A stretch of 64,000 nucleotides of DNA from Variovorax sp. MHTC-1 (GTDB lineage: Bacteria > Pseudomonadota > Gammaproteobacteria > Burkholderiales > Burkholderiaceae_C): positions 372,001 to 436,000 of the forward strand of contig NZ_RWKI01000003.1 of NCBI RefSeq assembly GCF_003984645.1, read 5' to 3'. The translations under genes and the position numbers were made by a program. This document shows, piece after piece, positions 37,502-44,845 of the stretch; positions within the stretch are counted from its first letter, which is position 1; every line of letters begins with the position of its first letter. Below the pieces are notes generated by a model, which was given only the letters and a program-made list of their open reading frames with translations, searched no databases and had not been told where the DNA came from.

Positions 37502-38743
37502 ATGTCTTCATCCTCCGCTTCCGCCGCCACGCCCACCTTGCGCTCCGACGCCAAGCTGATCGGCCTCGTCGGCTTGGCGCATGCCATCAGCCATTTCGCC
37601 CAGCTCGTGCTGCCGCCGCTGTTTCCGTGGCTGAAGGACGCCTTCGACGTGAGCTACACCGAGCTCGGCGCGGTGCTCACCGTGTTCTTCGTGGTCTCTT
37701 GCGTGGTGCAGGCGGCCTCGGGCTTCCTGGTCGACAAGCTGGGCCCGCGGCCGGTGCTGTTCGTGGGGCTCGGGTTGCTGGCCCTCGCGGCTTTTGGCTA
37801 TGCGTTGGCGCAGAGCTACTGGATGCTGCTCGCCAGCGCGGTGGTCGCGGGCATCGGCAACGGCGTGTTCCACCCGGTCGACTACACGCTGTTCAACCGC
37901 AAGGTGGCGCCCACGCGCCTGGGCCATGCCTATAGCGTGCACGGCATCACCGGCAGCCTGGGCTGGGCGGTGGCGCCGGCTTTCGTGGTGCCGCTGGCCA
38001 TCGCGTTCTCGTGGCGCGTGGCGCTGGCCTCGGCCGGCGCGCTGGCGCTGGTGGTGCTGGCGGTGTTGTGGTGGAACCGCAGCGTGCTCGCGCTCGACGT
38101 CAAGGCGGTGCACAAGGCGACCGGCTCGGATGCGGCGCCGACCGGCGAATTCGCCTTCCTCAAGATCCCGGCGGTCTGGATGTGCTTCGGCTTTTTCTTC
38201 TTCTATGCGATGGCGCTGAGCGTGGTGCAGACCTTCGCGCCGGCGGCGGCCGGGCATCTGCACGCGGTGCCGGTGGCGCTGGTCGCTGTGTGTCTCACGA
38301 TCTACATGGTGGCCAGCGCGGCCGGCATGGTGGTGGGCGGCTTCCTGGCGTCCGACCCCTCGCGCTGCGAGCGCGTGGTGGGCGCCGCCTTCGGCACGGC
38401 CGCGGTGCTGGCGCTGGTGCTCGCGCTGGCCGACTTCCCGCCCATCGTGGTGCCGGTGATGTTCGGCGCGATGGGCTTCGCCTCCGGTATCGCGGGGCCT
38501 TCGCGCGACCTGCTGGTCAAGCGCTCGACGCCGGCCAATGCGACCGGCCGCGTCTACGGCGTGGTCTACGCGGGCCTGGACATCGGCCAGGCGCTGGCGC
38601 CGCTGATCTTCGGCCGGCTGATGGACCATGGCCGGTACACCAGCGTGATCATCGGGCTCGCGGTGGTGCAGGCCGTGCTGATCGCCAGCGCCCTCAATGT
38701 GCGGCGCGTGCGCCGCGAAGCCCTCGTCCCCGCGTCGGCCTGA
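37502..38743 (+). CDS. MFS transporter (fosmidomycin-resistance-like)
   Basis: 413 aa from the ATG at 37502 (MSSSSASAATPTLRSDAKLI). About 12 membrane helices. The segment GFLVDKLGPRPVLFVGLG is the loop 2-3 motif, and GNGVFHPVDYTLFNRKVAPTRLGHAYSVHG recalls Fsr-type exporters. It may export a toxic or excess metabolite. Divergent AraC regulator upstream; a TauE gene follows within 5 bp. Confidence 0.88.
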   Translation: MSSSSASAATPTLRSDAKLIGLVGLAHAISHFAQLVLPPLFPWLKDAFDVSYTELGAVLTVFFVVSCVVQAASGFLVDKLGPRPVLFVGLGLLALAAFGYALAQSYWMLLASAVVAGIGNGVFHPVDYTLFNRKVAPTRLGHAYSVHGITGSLGWAVAPAFVVPLAIAFSWRVALASAGALALVVLAVLWWNRSVLALDVKAVHKATGSDAAPTGEFAFLKIPAVWMCFGFFFFYAMALSVVQTFAPAAAGHLHAVPVALVAVCLTIYMVASAAGMVVGGFLASDPSRCERVVGAAFGTAAVLALVLALADFPPIVVPVMFGAMGFASGIAGPSRDLLVKRSTPANATGRVYGVVYAGLDIGQALAPLIFGRLMDHGRYTSVIIGLAVVQAVLIASALNVRRVRREALVPASA

Positions 38744-38747
38744 GCTC

Positions 38748-39500
38748 TTGTCGCTCTACTTGATCGTTGCGTTCGGCGCGGTCGTGGCCGGATTCGTGCA
38801 GGGCCTGTCGGGCTTCGCGTTCGGGCTGGTCGCGATGTCCTTCTGGGCCTGGACGGTGGATCCGAAGTTGGCCGCGGTGCTCGCGACCTTCGGCGCGCTC
38901 GCCGGCCAGGTGATTGCGGCGGTCACGGTGCGCCGCGGCTTCAACTGGTCGCTGCTGCTGCCCTTCGTCCTCGGCGGTCTCGTCGGCGTGCCGATCGGCG
39001 TGTGGCTGCTGCCGCGGCTCGACGTGCCGCTGTTCAAGGCCTGTCTCGGCGGCCTGCTGGTGCTCTGGTGCCCGGCCATGCTGATGGCGCGCGATCTGCC
39101 GCGCGTGAGCGCAGGCGGCCGGCCGGCCGATGCGGTGATCGGATTGATCGGCGGCGTCTGCGGCGGCCTCGGCGGCTTCACCGGGGCGATCCCGACGCTC
39201 TGGTGCACGCTGCGCGGCCTCGAGAAGGACGTGCAGCGGGCCGTGATCCAGAACTTCAATCTCTCGATGCTGGTGGTGGCCTTCTCGCTCTATCTGGGCA
39301 CGGGCCTCGTCGGCGTCCAGACGCTGCCCTTCCTCGGCATCGTCGCGGTCGCGGTGCTGGTACCGGTGCTGCTCGGTGCGCGGCTCTACATCGGCATCAG
39401 CGAGGCGCGCTTTCGCCAGGTCGTGCTGGGACTCCTGACGCTGTCGGGCGTGGCGCTGCTGGCGTCCTCGGTGCCGGAGCTGCTGGTGCGGACCGGCTAG
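38748..39500 (+). CDS. TauE/SafE family sulfite exporter-like permease
   Basis: 250 aa with a TTG start at 38748, just after the MFS stop. An ATG at 38697 would overlap the MFS gene by 47 bp. About eight helices in two repeats; conserved AVVAGFVQGLSGFAFGLVAMSF and IGGVCGGLGGFTGAIPTLWCTLRGLEKD. The family exports sulfite, sulfoacetate or other organic anions. The stop TAG lies within the terminal inverted repeat of the adjacent 272-bp element, so the element's edge provides the end of this gene. Confidence 0.88.
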   Translation: MSLYLIVAFGAVVAGFVQGLSGFAFGLVAMSFWAWTVDPKLAAVLATFGALAGQVIAAVTVRRGFNWSLLLPFVLGGLVGVPIGVWLLPRLDVPLFKACLGGLLVLWCPAMLMARDLPRVSAGGRPADAVIGLIGGVCGGLGGFTGAIPTLWCTLRGLEKDVQRAVIQNFNLSMLVVAFSLYLGTGLVGVQTLPFLGIVAVAVLVPVLLGARLYIGISEARFRQVVLGLLTLSGVALLASSVPELLVRTG

Positions 39501-39768
39501 GGCCTGTTAACGCTATTTGCGGGGATCGCGTTGCCCAGCCAAGGGGCTGGATGCAAGGCGCCCGCGCGCGGCAAGGCTTGCGCCTTGCAAGCGCGGGCAA
39601 CGCCGCAGACGGCCCCTTGGCTGGGCAACCCGGAGGGAAGGCCTGCCAGGGCGCGCCACTCGGCGTTGCGCTCCTTGTGCGTGCCGACGCACGCACGGCG
39701 TCGCGCGCCTTGATTGGCCCGCCCTGGCAGGCCTTCGCGACCCCGCAAATAGCGTTAACAGGCCCTAG
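39497..39768. repeat. 272-bp palindromic element with 28-bp perfect terminal inverted repeats
   Basis: The left end (39497-39524) begins CTAGGGCCTGTTAACGC and is the exact reverse complement of the right end (39741-39768). Inside are two hairpins. Arm 1 has GTTGCCCAGCCAAGGGGC (39530-39547) matched perfectly at 39612-39629, with an inner GCAAGGC/GCCTTGC stem at 39571-39588. Arm 2 has 16 perfect bp (39638-39653 with 39720-39735) and an inner GTGCGTGC/GCACGCAC stem (39677-39696). There is no ORF of note. It fills the gap between two convergent genes. Confidence 0.9.
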
Positions 39769-39769
39769 T

Positions 39770-40228
39770 TCATCCCAGGTAGTCGATGAACTGCGGGATC
39801 ACCTCGCGCAGGAAGGCGACTTCCTCCGCTGGAATGCTGCGCGGCTCCAGATCGAAATGGATGAAGGTGCCATAGGGCGTGCCGTCGGCGCGCGTCAGCA
39901 ACTGGCCGTAGTAGGACTCGACGAAGCCGGCGTAGGGGCGGCTCGTCAGACGCTGGTCCGCGGAGGCATGGCTGGTCACGAACTCGCCATGCTCGATCGC
40001 ATACTGGCAGAAGCTCCTGCCGAGCGGCACCACCTTCAGCCAGGTTCGGTATTCGGAAATGCGGTCGAATGCGTGCGCCGCATGCATCACCTCGCCACTC
40101 AGTTTGTAGATGGCCGTGAATCGATAGAGTGTCCGGTCGTTGAGCAAGGCCAGCGCCGGGACGATCCCGTGGTTGGCGAGAAGGCTGCGAACCGCCGCAG
40201 CAGGCACGGGCAAATCGATGTCGAGCAT
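39770..40228 (-). CDS. GAF domain protein
   Basis: 152 aa, one GAF domain: NDRTLYRFTAIYKLSGEVMHAAHAFDR, PLGRSFCQYAIEHGEFVTSHASADQR, YYGQLLTRADGTPYGTFIHFD. These domains bind small ligands or tetrapyrroles. No output domain is attached, so it may sense or scavenge a ligand on its own. Its stop codon lies one base outside the 272-bp element. The 110 bp between it and the GST gene hold no clear feature. Confidence 0.85.
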   Translation of the reverse strand: MLDIDLPVPAAAVRSLLANHGIVPALALLNDRTLYRFTAIYKLSGEVMHAAHAFDRISEYRTWLKVVPLGRSFCQYAIEHGEFVTSHASADQRLTSRPYAGFVESYYGQLLTRADGTPYGTFIHFDLEPRSIPAEEVAFLREVIPQFIDYLG

Positions 40229-40338
40229 GGGGGTCCTGTTGGGGCGTGGCCGCGAATCTTACGCAATTCTTACGGGACTCGGGAACAGGGTTTGACCGGG
40301 ATCTTGTCAGCGCAAACCCTTGGATGGCCCCACGCGGC

Positions 40339-41013
40339 TCAGGACTCTGCGGCCTCGCAGCCAGGGACGAAGGGATAGCGCGCGGCCCAGAACTCGGCCA
40401 GGCGCGGCTCGGCATCGACGCGGCGAACCACCTCGGCCATGCGGGGCGCCTCGCGGTAGAAGCGCCGTCGCCGCGGCGTCCAGCGCGAGGCCACCGTCAC
40501 GTAGAGATCGAGCATGCCGATGGCGTCGCCCAGCAGGTAGGGCGTGCCGCGCGGCATCTGCGCATCCATGAGACGCCAGCATTCGGCGATGCGTTCTTCC
40601 GTGCGTTCGAGGATCACCTTTTCGGCCGCCGCATCGGCTGCCAGCCGCGATGGCACATCGCGCACCCAGAACAAGGAATAGATCGCGGCGGAGACGAAGC
40701 TCATCCAGCGCAGGTACTGCGCGCGCTGCGGATCGTCGATGGCGGGGGCGAGACCCGCATCCGGATGGCGGTCGCCGAGCCAGACCAGGATCGCGGCGCT
40801 CTCGGTCATGACCTCGCCCGAAGGCAGCACCAGCACCGGCGCCTGCCGCATCGCGTTGACCGGCAGCAGCTTGTCTCGCTCGGCTTCGCTCTTCCAGGGC
40901 GCGACATCGACGATGGTGCAGGGCGCGCCGATCAGCGTGAGCGCCGCATGCACGGGCGTCGCGCCCGAACCGGGCGCGCCGTAGAGGGTGTAGGGCTTGG
41001 CGACGGTGTTCAT
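40339..41013 (-). CDS. Glutathione S-transferase family protein
   Basis: 224 aa from the ATG at 41013; a TTG two codons earlier is possible. The thioredoxin-like N-domain is YTLYGAPGSGATPVHAALTLIGAPC, then RQAPVLVLPSGEVMTESAAILVWLGDRHP, with the conserved cis-proline and ES glutathione site. The C-domain is all helical (about 90-215). No cysteine is in the usual catalytic place; the S/T of GAPGSG could serve. It starts 13 bp after the ribH stop on the same strand. Confidence 0.9.
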   Translation of the reverse strand: MNTVAKPYTLYGAPGSGATPVHAALTLIGAPCTIVDVAPWKSEAERDKLLPVNAMRQAPVLVLPSGEVMTESAAILVWLGDRHPDAGLAPAIDDPQRAQYLRWMSFVSAAIYSLFWVRDVPSRLAADAAAEKVILERTEERIAECWRLMDAQMPRGTPYLLGDAIGMLDLYVTVASRWTPRRRRFYREAPRMAEVVRRVDAEPRLAEFWAARYPFVPGCEAAES

Positions 41014-41026
41014 CGCCAAAGCCTAC

Positions 41027-41539
41027 TCAAGCGGCGAGCAGTTCGTCAACGCGGCGCAGCCCTTCGAGAGTCTTGACGCAAGCCTCGGCCACTTCGGTGC
41101 CCTTGACTGCGAAATGGCGGTGGAAGTACTTGCGATGCTCGATGTGCTCGTGGAAGTGGTGCGGCGTGAGCACTGCCGAGAAGACCGGCACGTCGGTTTC
41201 GAGCTGCACCTGCATCAGCGACTGCACAACCGTGCTGGCGACGAACTCGTGGCGGTAGATGCCGCCGTCGACCACCAGCGCGCAGCCGACGATGGCCGCA
41301 TAGCGCCCCGAATTGGCGAGCCGCTTGGCATGCAGCGGAATCTCGAAGGCGCCGGGGACGTCGAAGATGTCGATGCCGTCCTGCGGCACGCCCCGGCGCT
41401 GCATCTCTTCGAGGAAGGCGTCGCGCGCCTGGTGGACGATGTCCGAATGCCATTGCGCCTGCACGAAGGCGATGCGCCGGCCGCGCGATGCTTCGGTCGA
41501 CGCCACGGCGGAGAGGGGAAGGTCGTTGATCTGACTCAT
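41027..41539 (-). CDS. ribH: 6,7-dimethyl-8-ribityllumazine synthase, type II (RibH2)
   Basis: 170 aa from the ATG at 41539 (MSQINDLPLSAVASTEASRG). RIAFVQAQWHSDIVHQARDAFL, FDVPGAFEIPLHAKRLA, ALVVDGGIYRHEFVA and VPVFSAVLTPHHFHEHIEH follow the pattern of Brucella RibH2, the decameric second lumazine synthase, rather than the icosahedral RibH1. It condenses the ribityl pyrimidine with dihydroxybutanone phosphate in riboflavin synthesis. An FMN riboswitch lies in its leader. No other rib gene is adjacent. Confidence 0.92.
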   Translation of the reverse strand: MSQINDLPLSAVASTEASRGRRIAFVQAQWHSDIVHQARDAFLEEMQRRGVPQDGIDIFDVPGAFEIPLHAKRLANSGRYAAIVGCALVVDGGIYRHEFVASTVVQSLMQVQLETDVPVFSAVLTPHHFHEHIEHRKYFHRHFAVKGTEVAEACVKTLEGLRRVDELLAA

Positions 41540-41590
41540 GGTTTGCCTCTTGTACAAGGGTTGCCTGAATCAGGGCGCACGAACCCGAGG

Positions 41591-41619
41591 CCGGGGCACG
41601 CGCGAAGGCGCCTGCCCGG
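41591..41619 (-). promoter_or_regulatory. Hairpin between FMN aptamer and ribH (possible expression platform)
   Basis: On the minus strand CCGGGCAGGCGC and GCGCGTGCCCCGG pair around the loop CTTC with one bulge and one mismatch. It starts 14 bases after the riboswitch aptamer and about 50 bases before ribH. No T-run follows, so control could be Rho-dependent or translational. Inferred from position. Confidence 0.4.
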
Positions 41620-41632
41620 CAACGGGGTCGCG

Positions 41633-41802
41633 CTCTCTTTCATCCGGACTGTGGGACTTCGTCAGAAGCCCTGAACCGTCGGCCCCGGGATCTCACCAGG
41701 TCTGCTGACCCTGCGGCGCATGACGCGCCGCAGGCGCTCGCGGGCTCGTGCGAACGTGTCGCCATCACCGCCGGTGGGGAATTCCACCCCGCCCTGAGAA
41801 CG
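41633..41802 (-). promoter_or_regulatory. FMN riboswitch (RFN element)
   Basis: Read on the minus strand the conserved RFN blocks appear in order: CTCAGGGCGGGGTGGAATTC, CCCACCGGCGGTGATGG, AGCCCGCGAGCG, a variable stem GCCTGCGGCGC with its partner, GACCTGGTGAGATCCCGGGG, CCGACGGTT, and GTCCGGATGAAAGAGAG. All six helices can form. FMN binding would shut down the downstream lumazine synthase gene. Confidence 0.95.
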
Positions 41803-41971
41803 CTTTGCCGACGCGCTTTCGTGCGGCGGCCCGGCGATTCTAGGAGCGGCGCGGCGGGCATGTTGTCGCGCGTGCGCCAGACCTCGCGCGGCGCGGGGCC
41901 TTCGCCGGAAATGCAATGAAATGGTTGCGTTTGGCGTTGGCATTGCCTAATATGCAGCCAGGAGGTTGCAT

Positions 41972-42433
41972 ATGAACGCATCCACGGACCGTATCGAAAG
42001 AAAGATTCTTCTCAAGGCCCCGCGCTCGCGGGTCTGGCGCGCGCTGTCGAACGCCGAGGAGTTCGGCGGCTGGTTCGGCGTGGCGCTGAAGGGGCAGGTC
42101 TTTGCCGCCGGCCAGCACGCGCGCGGGAACATCACCTATCCGGGCTACGAGCATCTGGTCTTCGATGTGCTGGTCGAGCGCATCGAGCCGGAGCGCCTGC
42201 TGGCCCTGCGCTGGCATCCGGCGGCGATCGATCCTGCCGTCGACTATTCCCATGAGCCCACCACGCTGGTCGAGTTCGAGCTGACCGAAGTCGAGGACGG
42301 CACCTTGCTCACGCTGGTCGAATCCGGCTTCGACAAGATCCCGCCGGAACGCCGGCTGGAGGCCTTCCGCATGAACAGCGGCGGCTGGGACGAGCAGATG
42401 AAAAACATCGAGAAACATGTCGCCACGCCCTAG
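41972..42433 (+). CDS. SRPBCC family protein (AHSA1-like)
   Basis: 153 aa from the ATG at 41972, with GGAGG 6 bases upstream. RIERKILLKAPRSRVWRALSNAEEFGGWFG is the AHSA1/CalC N-terminal signature, and the end has GGWDEQMKNIEKHV. Such START-like domains bind hydrophobic ligands. It overlaps the ArsR-type regulator by 17 bp, a very common pairing in which the two are co-expressed. Here the SRPBCC gene comes first. Confidence 0.9.
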   Translation: MNASTDRIERKILLKAPRSRVWRALSNAEEFGGWFGVALKGQVFAAGQHARGNITYPGYEHLVFDVLVERIEPERLLALRWHPAAIDPAVDYSHEPTTLVEFELTEVEDGTLLTLVESGFDKIPPERRLEAFRMNSGGWDEQMKNIEKHVATP

Positions 42434-42782
42434 CGCGCCCGCGAAGCGCTCGTCGCTGAAGAAGCCGGCGCTGAAGAACTCTGCTTCGATCTTCGCTGCG
42501 CTGGGCGACGAGACGCGCCTGCGCCTGGTGACCGTGCTGTGTGCCGGCGGCGCGATGTCGATCGCGCAGCTCACCGCCGGCACCGAGATCACGCGGCAGG
42601 CCGTCACCAAGCACTTGCAGGTGCTGGCTGGCGCGGGCCTGGTGCATGACGTGAAGATCGGGCGCGAACGGCTCTGGGAGCTGGAGCGGGCGCGGCTGGA
42701 AGAAGGCCGGCGCTCGCTCGATGCCATCGCGCAGCAGTGGGATCAGGCGCTCATGCGGCTCAAGCTGGCCGTCGAGGATTGA
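42417..42782 (+). CDS. ArsR family winged-helix regulator
   Basis: 121 aa. SASIFAALGDETRLRLVTVLC and MSIAQLTAGTEITRQAVTKHLQVLAGAGLVHDVKIGRERLWEL are the ArsR HTH. No metal-binding cysteine motif is present (one C only), so it belongs to the non-metal group paired with AHSA1 proteins. The ATG overlaps the end of the SRPBCC gene, and its 3' end overlaps the convergent YcaQ-like gene by 23 bp. Confidence 0.9.
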   Translation: MSPRPSAPAKRSSLKKPALKNSASIFAALGDETRLRLVTVLCAGGAMSIAQLTAGTEITRQAVTKHLQVLAGAGLVHDVKIGRERLWELERARLEEGRRSLDAIAQQWDQALMRLKLAVED

Positions 42783-43878
42783 GCGCTGGCCTCCGGGCCA
42801 GGAATTCGGTCATGCGCTGCAGTTCGTCGTCGAGAGCCGCGCGAAAGGCTGCGTCGCGCGGCTTCGCGCCGGCGTAGCCGAAGGACGGTTGCAGCCGGCC
42901 TTCGCGCGCCGCGACATTGGCCCAGCCGATCACGCGGTCGTGCCGCAGCAGGGGCAGCGCGTAGTAGCCGAGCTGGCGTTTCTCAGGCGGCGTGTAGGCC
43001 TCGAACTTGTATGTCCAGCCCCACAGCAGCACGAAGCGGCGGCGGTCCCACACCACCGGATCGAAGGGCGCGAGCAGGCGCACCGCCTCGTCGGGGGCGT
43101 GCCGGCGCGAGGCCGGGTTCTCGTCGGCCGGCCAGTACCAGGTGGTGCCGTCGATGCGGCAGCTGGCGAGCGCTTCGCGCGCTTCGCGCAAGGCGGCCTG
43201 GGTGTGAGCCGACAGGTGCGGGGCGCCGTAGCCGAGCAGGCGAACGAGGTAGGTGAGGCTCGCGGCCGGCAGCGGCGCGTACTTGCGCACCACGAGATCG
43301 ATCAGCGCGGCGGCGCGCTGTGCCCGGCCGGTGGGGCTGTCGTCGCCGGGCGCATGGGCCGCCGCTTCGTACACGCGGGTTCCGCTGTCGCGCCGCGCCA
43401 CGCGCAGCATGCCGCGGTAGTGCATGCCGTCGAGCAGGTGCGTGGTGGCGTTGCTCGAGCCGCCCCAGTAGTTCTTCACGCGTCCGTGGGCGAAATGCTG
43501 TTCGACCTGGCGCGGATGCACTTGCCCGTGCTCGCGCACGAAGGCCAGCACCTCGGCCGCCTTGCGGCGGGTCTCGGCGTCCCACGCGCGCTTGGCCTCG
43601 CGCGGATGCATCAGGGCCAGGTGCTCGCGCGGCAGGAAGCCGTAGTTGACGAGGCAGTCTTCGTCGATCGCCAGCCTGGCGTACCGGCTTTCGAGGTCGC
43701 CCGCACGGTAGTCTTCGACGCGATGGCGCAGCGTGAGGTCTTGCGCGCGTGCCGGCGCGCGGATCGGGTCGGCCTGCACGAAGCCGAGGCGCCGGATCGC
43801 GCGCGGGAGGGTCGTGGCCTTGAAGAGGGTGCGCGCCACGGCATAGCGGCGCAGGTCGTCGAGGGTGGGTGCAGCCAT
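42760..43878 (-). CDS. Winged-helix DNA-binding / YcaQ-like DNA glycosylase family protein
   Basis: 372 aa from the ATG at 43878 (MAAPTLDDLRRYAVARTLFK); the longer reading to 44037 overlaps the next gene and is not used. The N-terminal RAIRRLGFVQADPIRAPARAQDLTL carries a QxD motif (Q35, D37) like the catalytic site of YcaQ, which repairs interstrand cross-links. The rest has repeated winged-helix modules and ends with WGWTYKFEAYTPPEKRQLGYYALPLL. The family assignment is good; glycosylase activity is inferred. Confidence 0.85.
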   Translation of the reverse strand: MAAPTLDDLRRYAVARTLFKATTLPRAIRRLGFVQADPIRAPARAQDLTLRHRVEDYRAGDLESRYARLAIDEDCLVNYGFLPREHLALMHPREAKRAWDAETRRKAAEVLAFVREHGQVHPRQVEQHFAHGRVKNYWGGSSNATTHLLDGMHYRGMLRVARRDSGTRVYEAAAHAPGDDSPTGRAQRAAALIDLVVRKYAPLPAASLTYLVRLLGYGAPHLSAHTQAALREAREALASCRIDGTTWYWPADENPASRRHAPDEAVRLLAPFDPVVWDRRRFVLLWGWTYKFEAYTPPEKRQLGYYALPLLRHDRVIGWANVAAREGRLQPSFGYAGAKPRDAAFRAALDDELQRMTEFLARRPALNPRRPA

Positions 43879-43912
43879 GCGGCGGATTGCAGCACAGCCG
43901 GCTGGTGCGTGC

Positions 43913-43945
43913 AGCACGGCCTGTTCACAGGCCCTAAACCGTGCT
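43913..43945. repeat. Short palindrome resembling fused ends of the 272-bp element
   Basis: Outer arms AGCACGG (43913-43919) and CCGTGCT (43939-43945) flank GGCCTGT-TC-ACAGGCC (43918-43933), followed by CTAA. The inner part GGCCTGTT...ACAGGCCCTA equals the two outer ends of the 39497-39768 element joined together. It lies at the 3' end of the isomerase gene, includes its stop codon, and may act as its terminator. Confidence 0.5.
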
Positions 43946-44812
43946 GCGGTGGCGCTCGATGCAGGTGTCGAGCACTTCCTCGCCCGGGCGCTGCCACCAG
44001 TCGAGCGCGGAGAAGATCTCGACTTCGCTGAAGCCATCGAAGCCGGCGGCCTCGACCCAGCCGCGGATCTTCTTGAGCTCGACCACGCCGTCGCCCATCA
44101 TCCCGCGGTCGCTCAGCAGGTCGCGCGTGGGCGTGAGCCAGTCGCAGACGTGGTAGGCGAGCAGGCGCTCTTTGCCGGCGCGCGCGATCTGCTGTTCGAG
44201 CTTCGGGTCCCACCACACGTGGTAGATGTCGAGCGCGACGCCGAGCATGCCCGAGCGCTGCGGATCGAGTTCGTCGCACAGGTCCAGGGCGTGCTCGAGC
44301 GTGTTGATGCAGGCGCGGTCGGCGGCCTGCATCGGATGCAGCGGCTCGATGGCGAGCGGCATGCCGACCTCGCGCGCGTAGTCGAGCGAGGCGGCGATGC
44401 CGTCGTGCACTTCGGCGCGCGCGCGAGACAGGTCCTTGTAGAGGGCCTTGCCCTCGAGCGCGCCGGGCAGGGCGCCGACCACCAGCACGAGGCAAGGCGC
44501 GTCCAGCATCTTCGCTTCGTCGATGGCGCGGCGGTTGTCGTCCAGCGCGGCTGCGAGACCGGCCGCATCGGGCGCCGGGAAGAAGCCGCCGCGGCAGTAG
44601 CCCGACAGGCCGATGCCGTGCGCCTTGAGCTGCTTCGCGATCTTGTCGATGCCGGCGGCGGCGACCTGGTCGCGCCAGGGGCTGATGGCACGGATGCCGC
44701 GTGCGGCGCACTGGTCGATGATGCGGTCGAGCGCCACTTCGGCGCCGCGTTGCTTGCGCACGGTGGCGGTATTGATGGAGAGCCACTCGTGGTCGTGAGA
44801 GAAATCGCGCAT
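43934..44812 (-). CDS. Sugar phosphate isomerase/epimerase family protein (TIM barrel)
   Basis: 292 aa from the ATG at 44812; an ATG at 44830 is also possible and neither has a good ribosome site. It is an AP-endonuclease-2-like barrel with likely metal ligands in MPLAIEPLHPM, GVALDIYHVWWDP, LAYHVCDW and FSEVEIFSALDWW. Enzymes of this type act as isomerases, dehydratases or keto-sugar epimerases. Last gene of the 11-gene minus-strand operon, 33 bp after the enolase-type gene. Exact reaction unknown. Confidence 0.85.
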   Translation of the reverse strand: MRDFSHDHEWLSINTATVRKQRGAEVALDRIIDQCAARGIRAISPWRDQVAAAGIDKIAKQLKAHGIGLSGYCRGGFFPAPDAAGLAAALDDNRRAIDEAKMLDAPCLVLVVGALPGALEGKALYKDLSRARAEVHDGIAASLDYAREVGMPLAIEPLHPMQAADRACINTLEHALDLCDELDPQRSGMLGVALDIYHVWWDPKLEQQIARAGKERLLAYHVCDWLTPTRDLLSDRGMMGDGVVELKKIRGWVEAAGFDGFSEVEIFSALDWWQRPGEEVLDTCIERHRSTV

Positions 44813-44845
44813 GGGGAAAGTTGGAAGCATAGGGTTGGTGAGGGA

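Noticed and set aside
39517..39768. Small ORFs inside the 272-bp element
   Set aside because: They arise from the palindromic stems, are Arg/Ala-rich in all frames, and have no ribosome sites.
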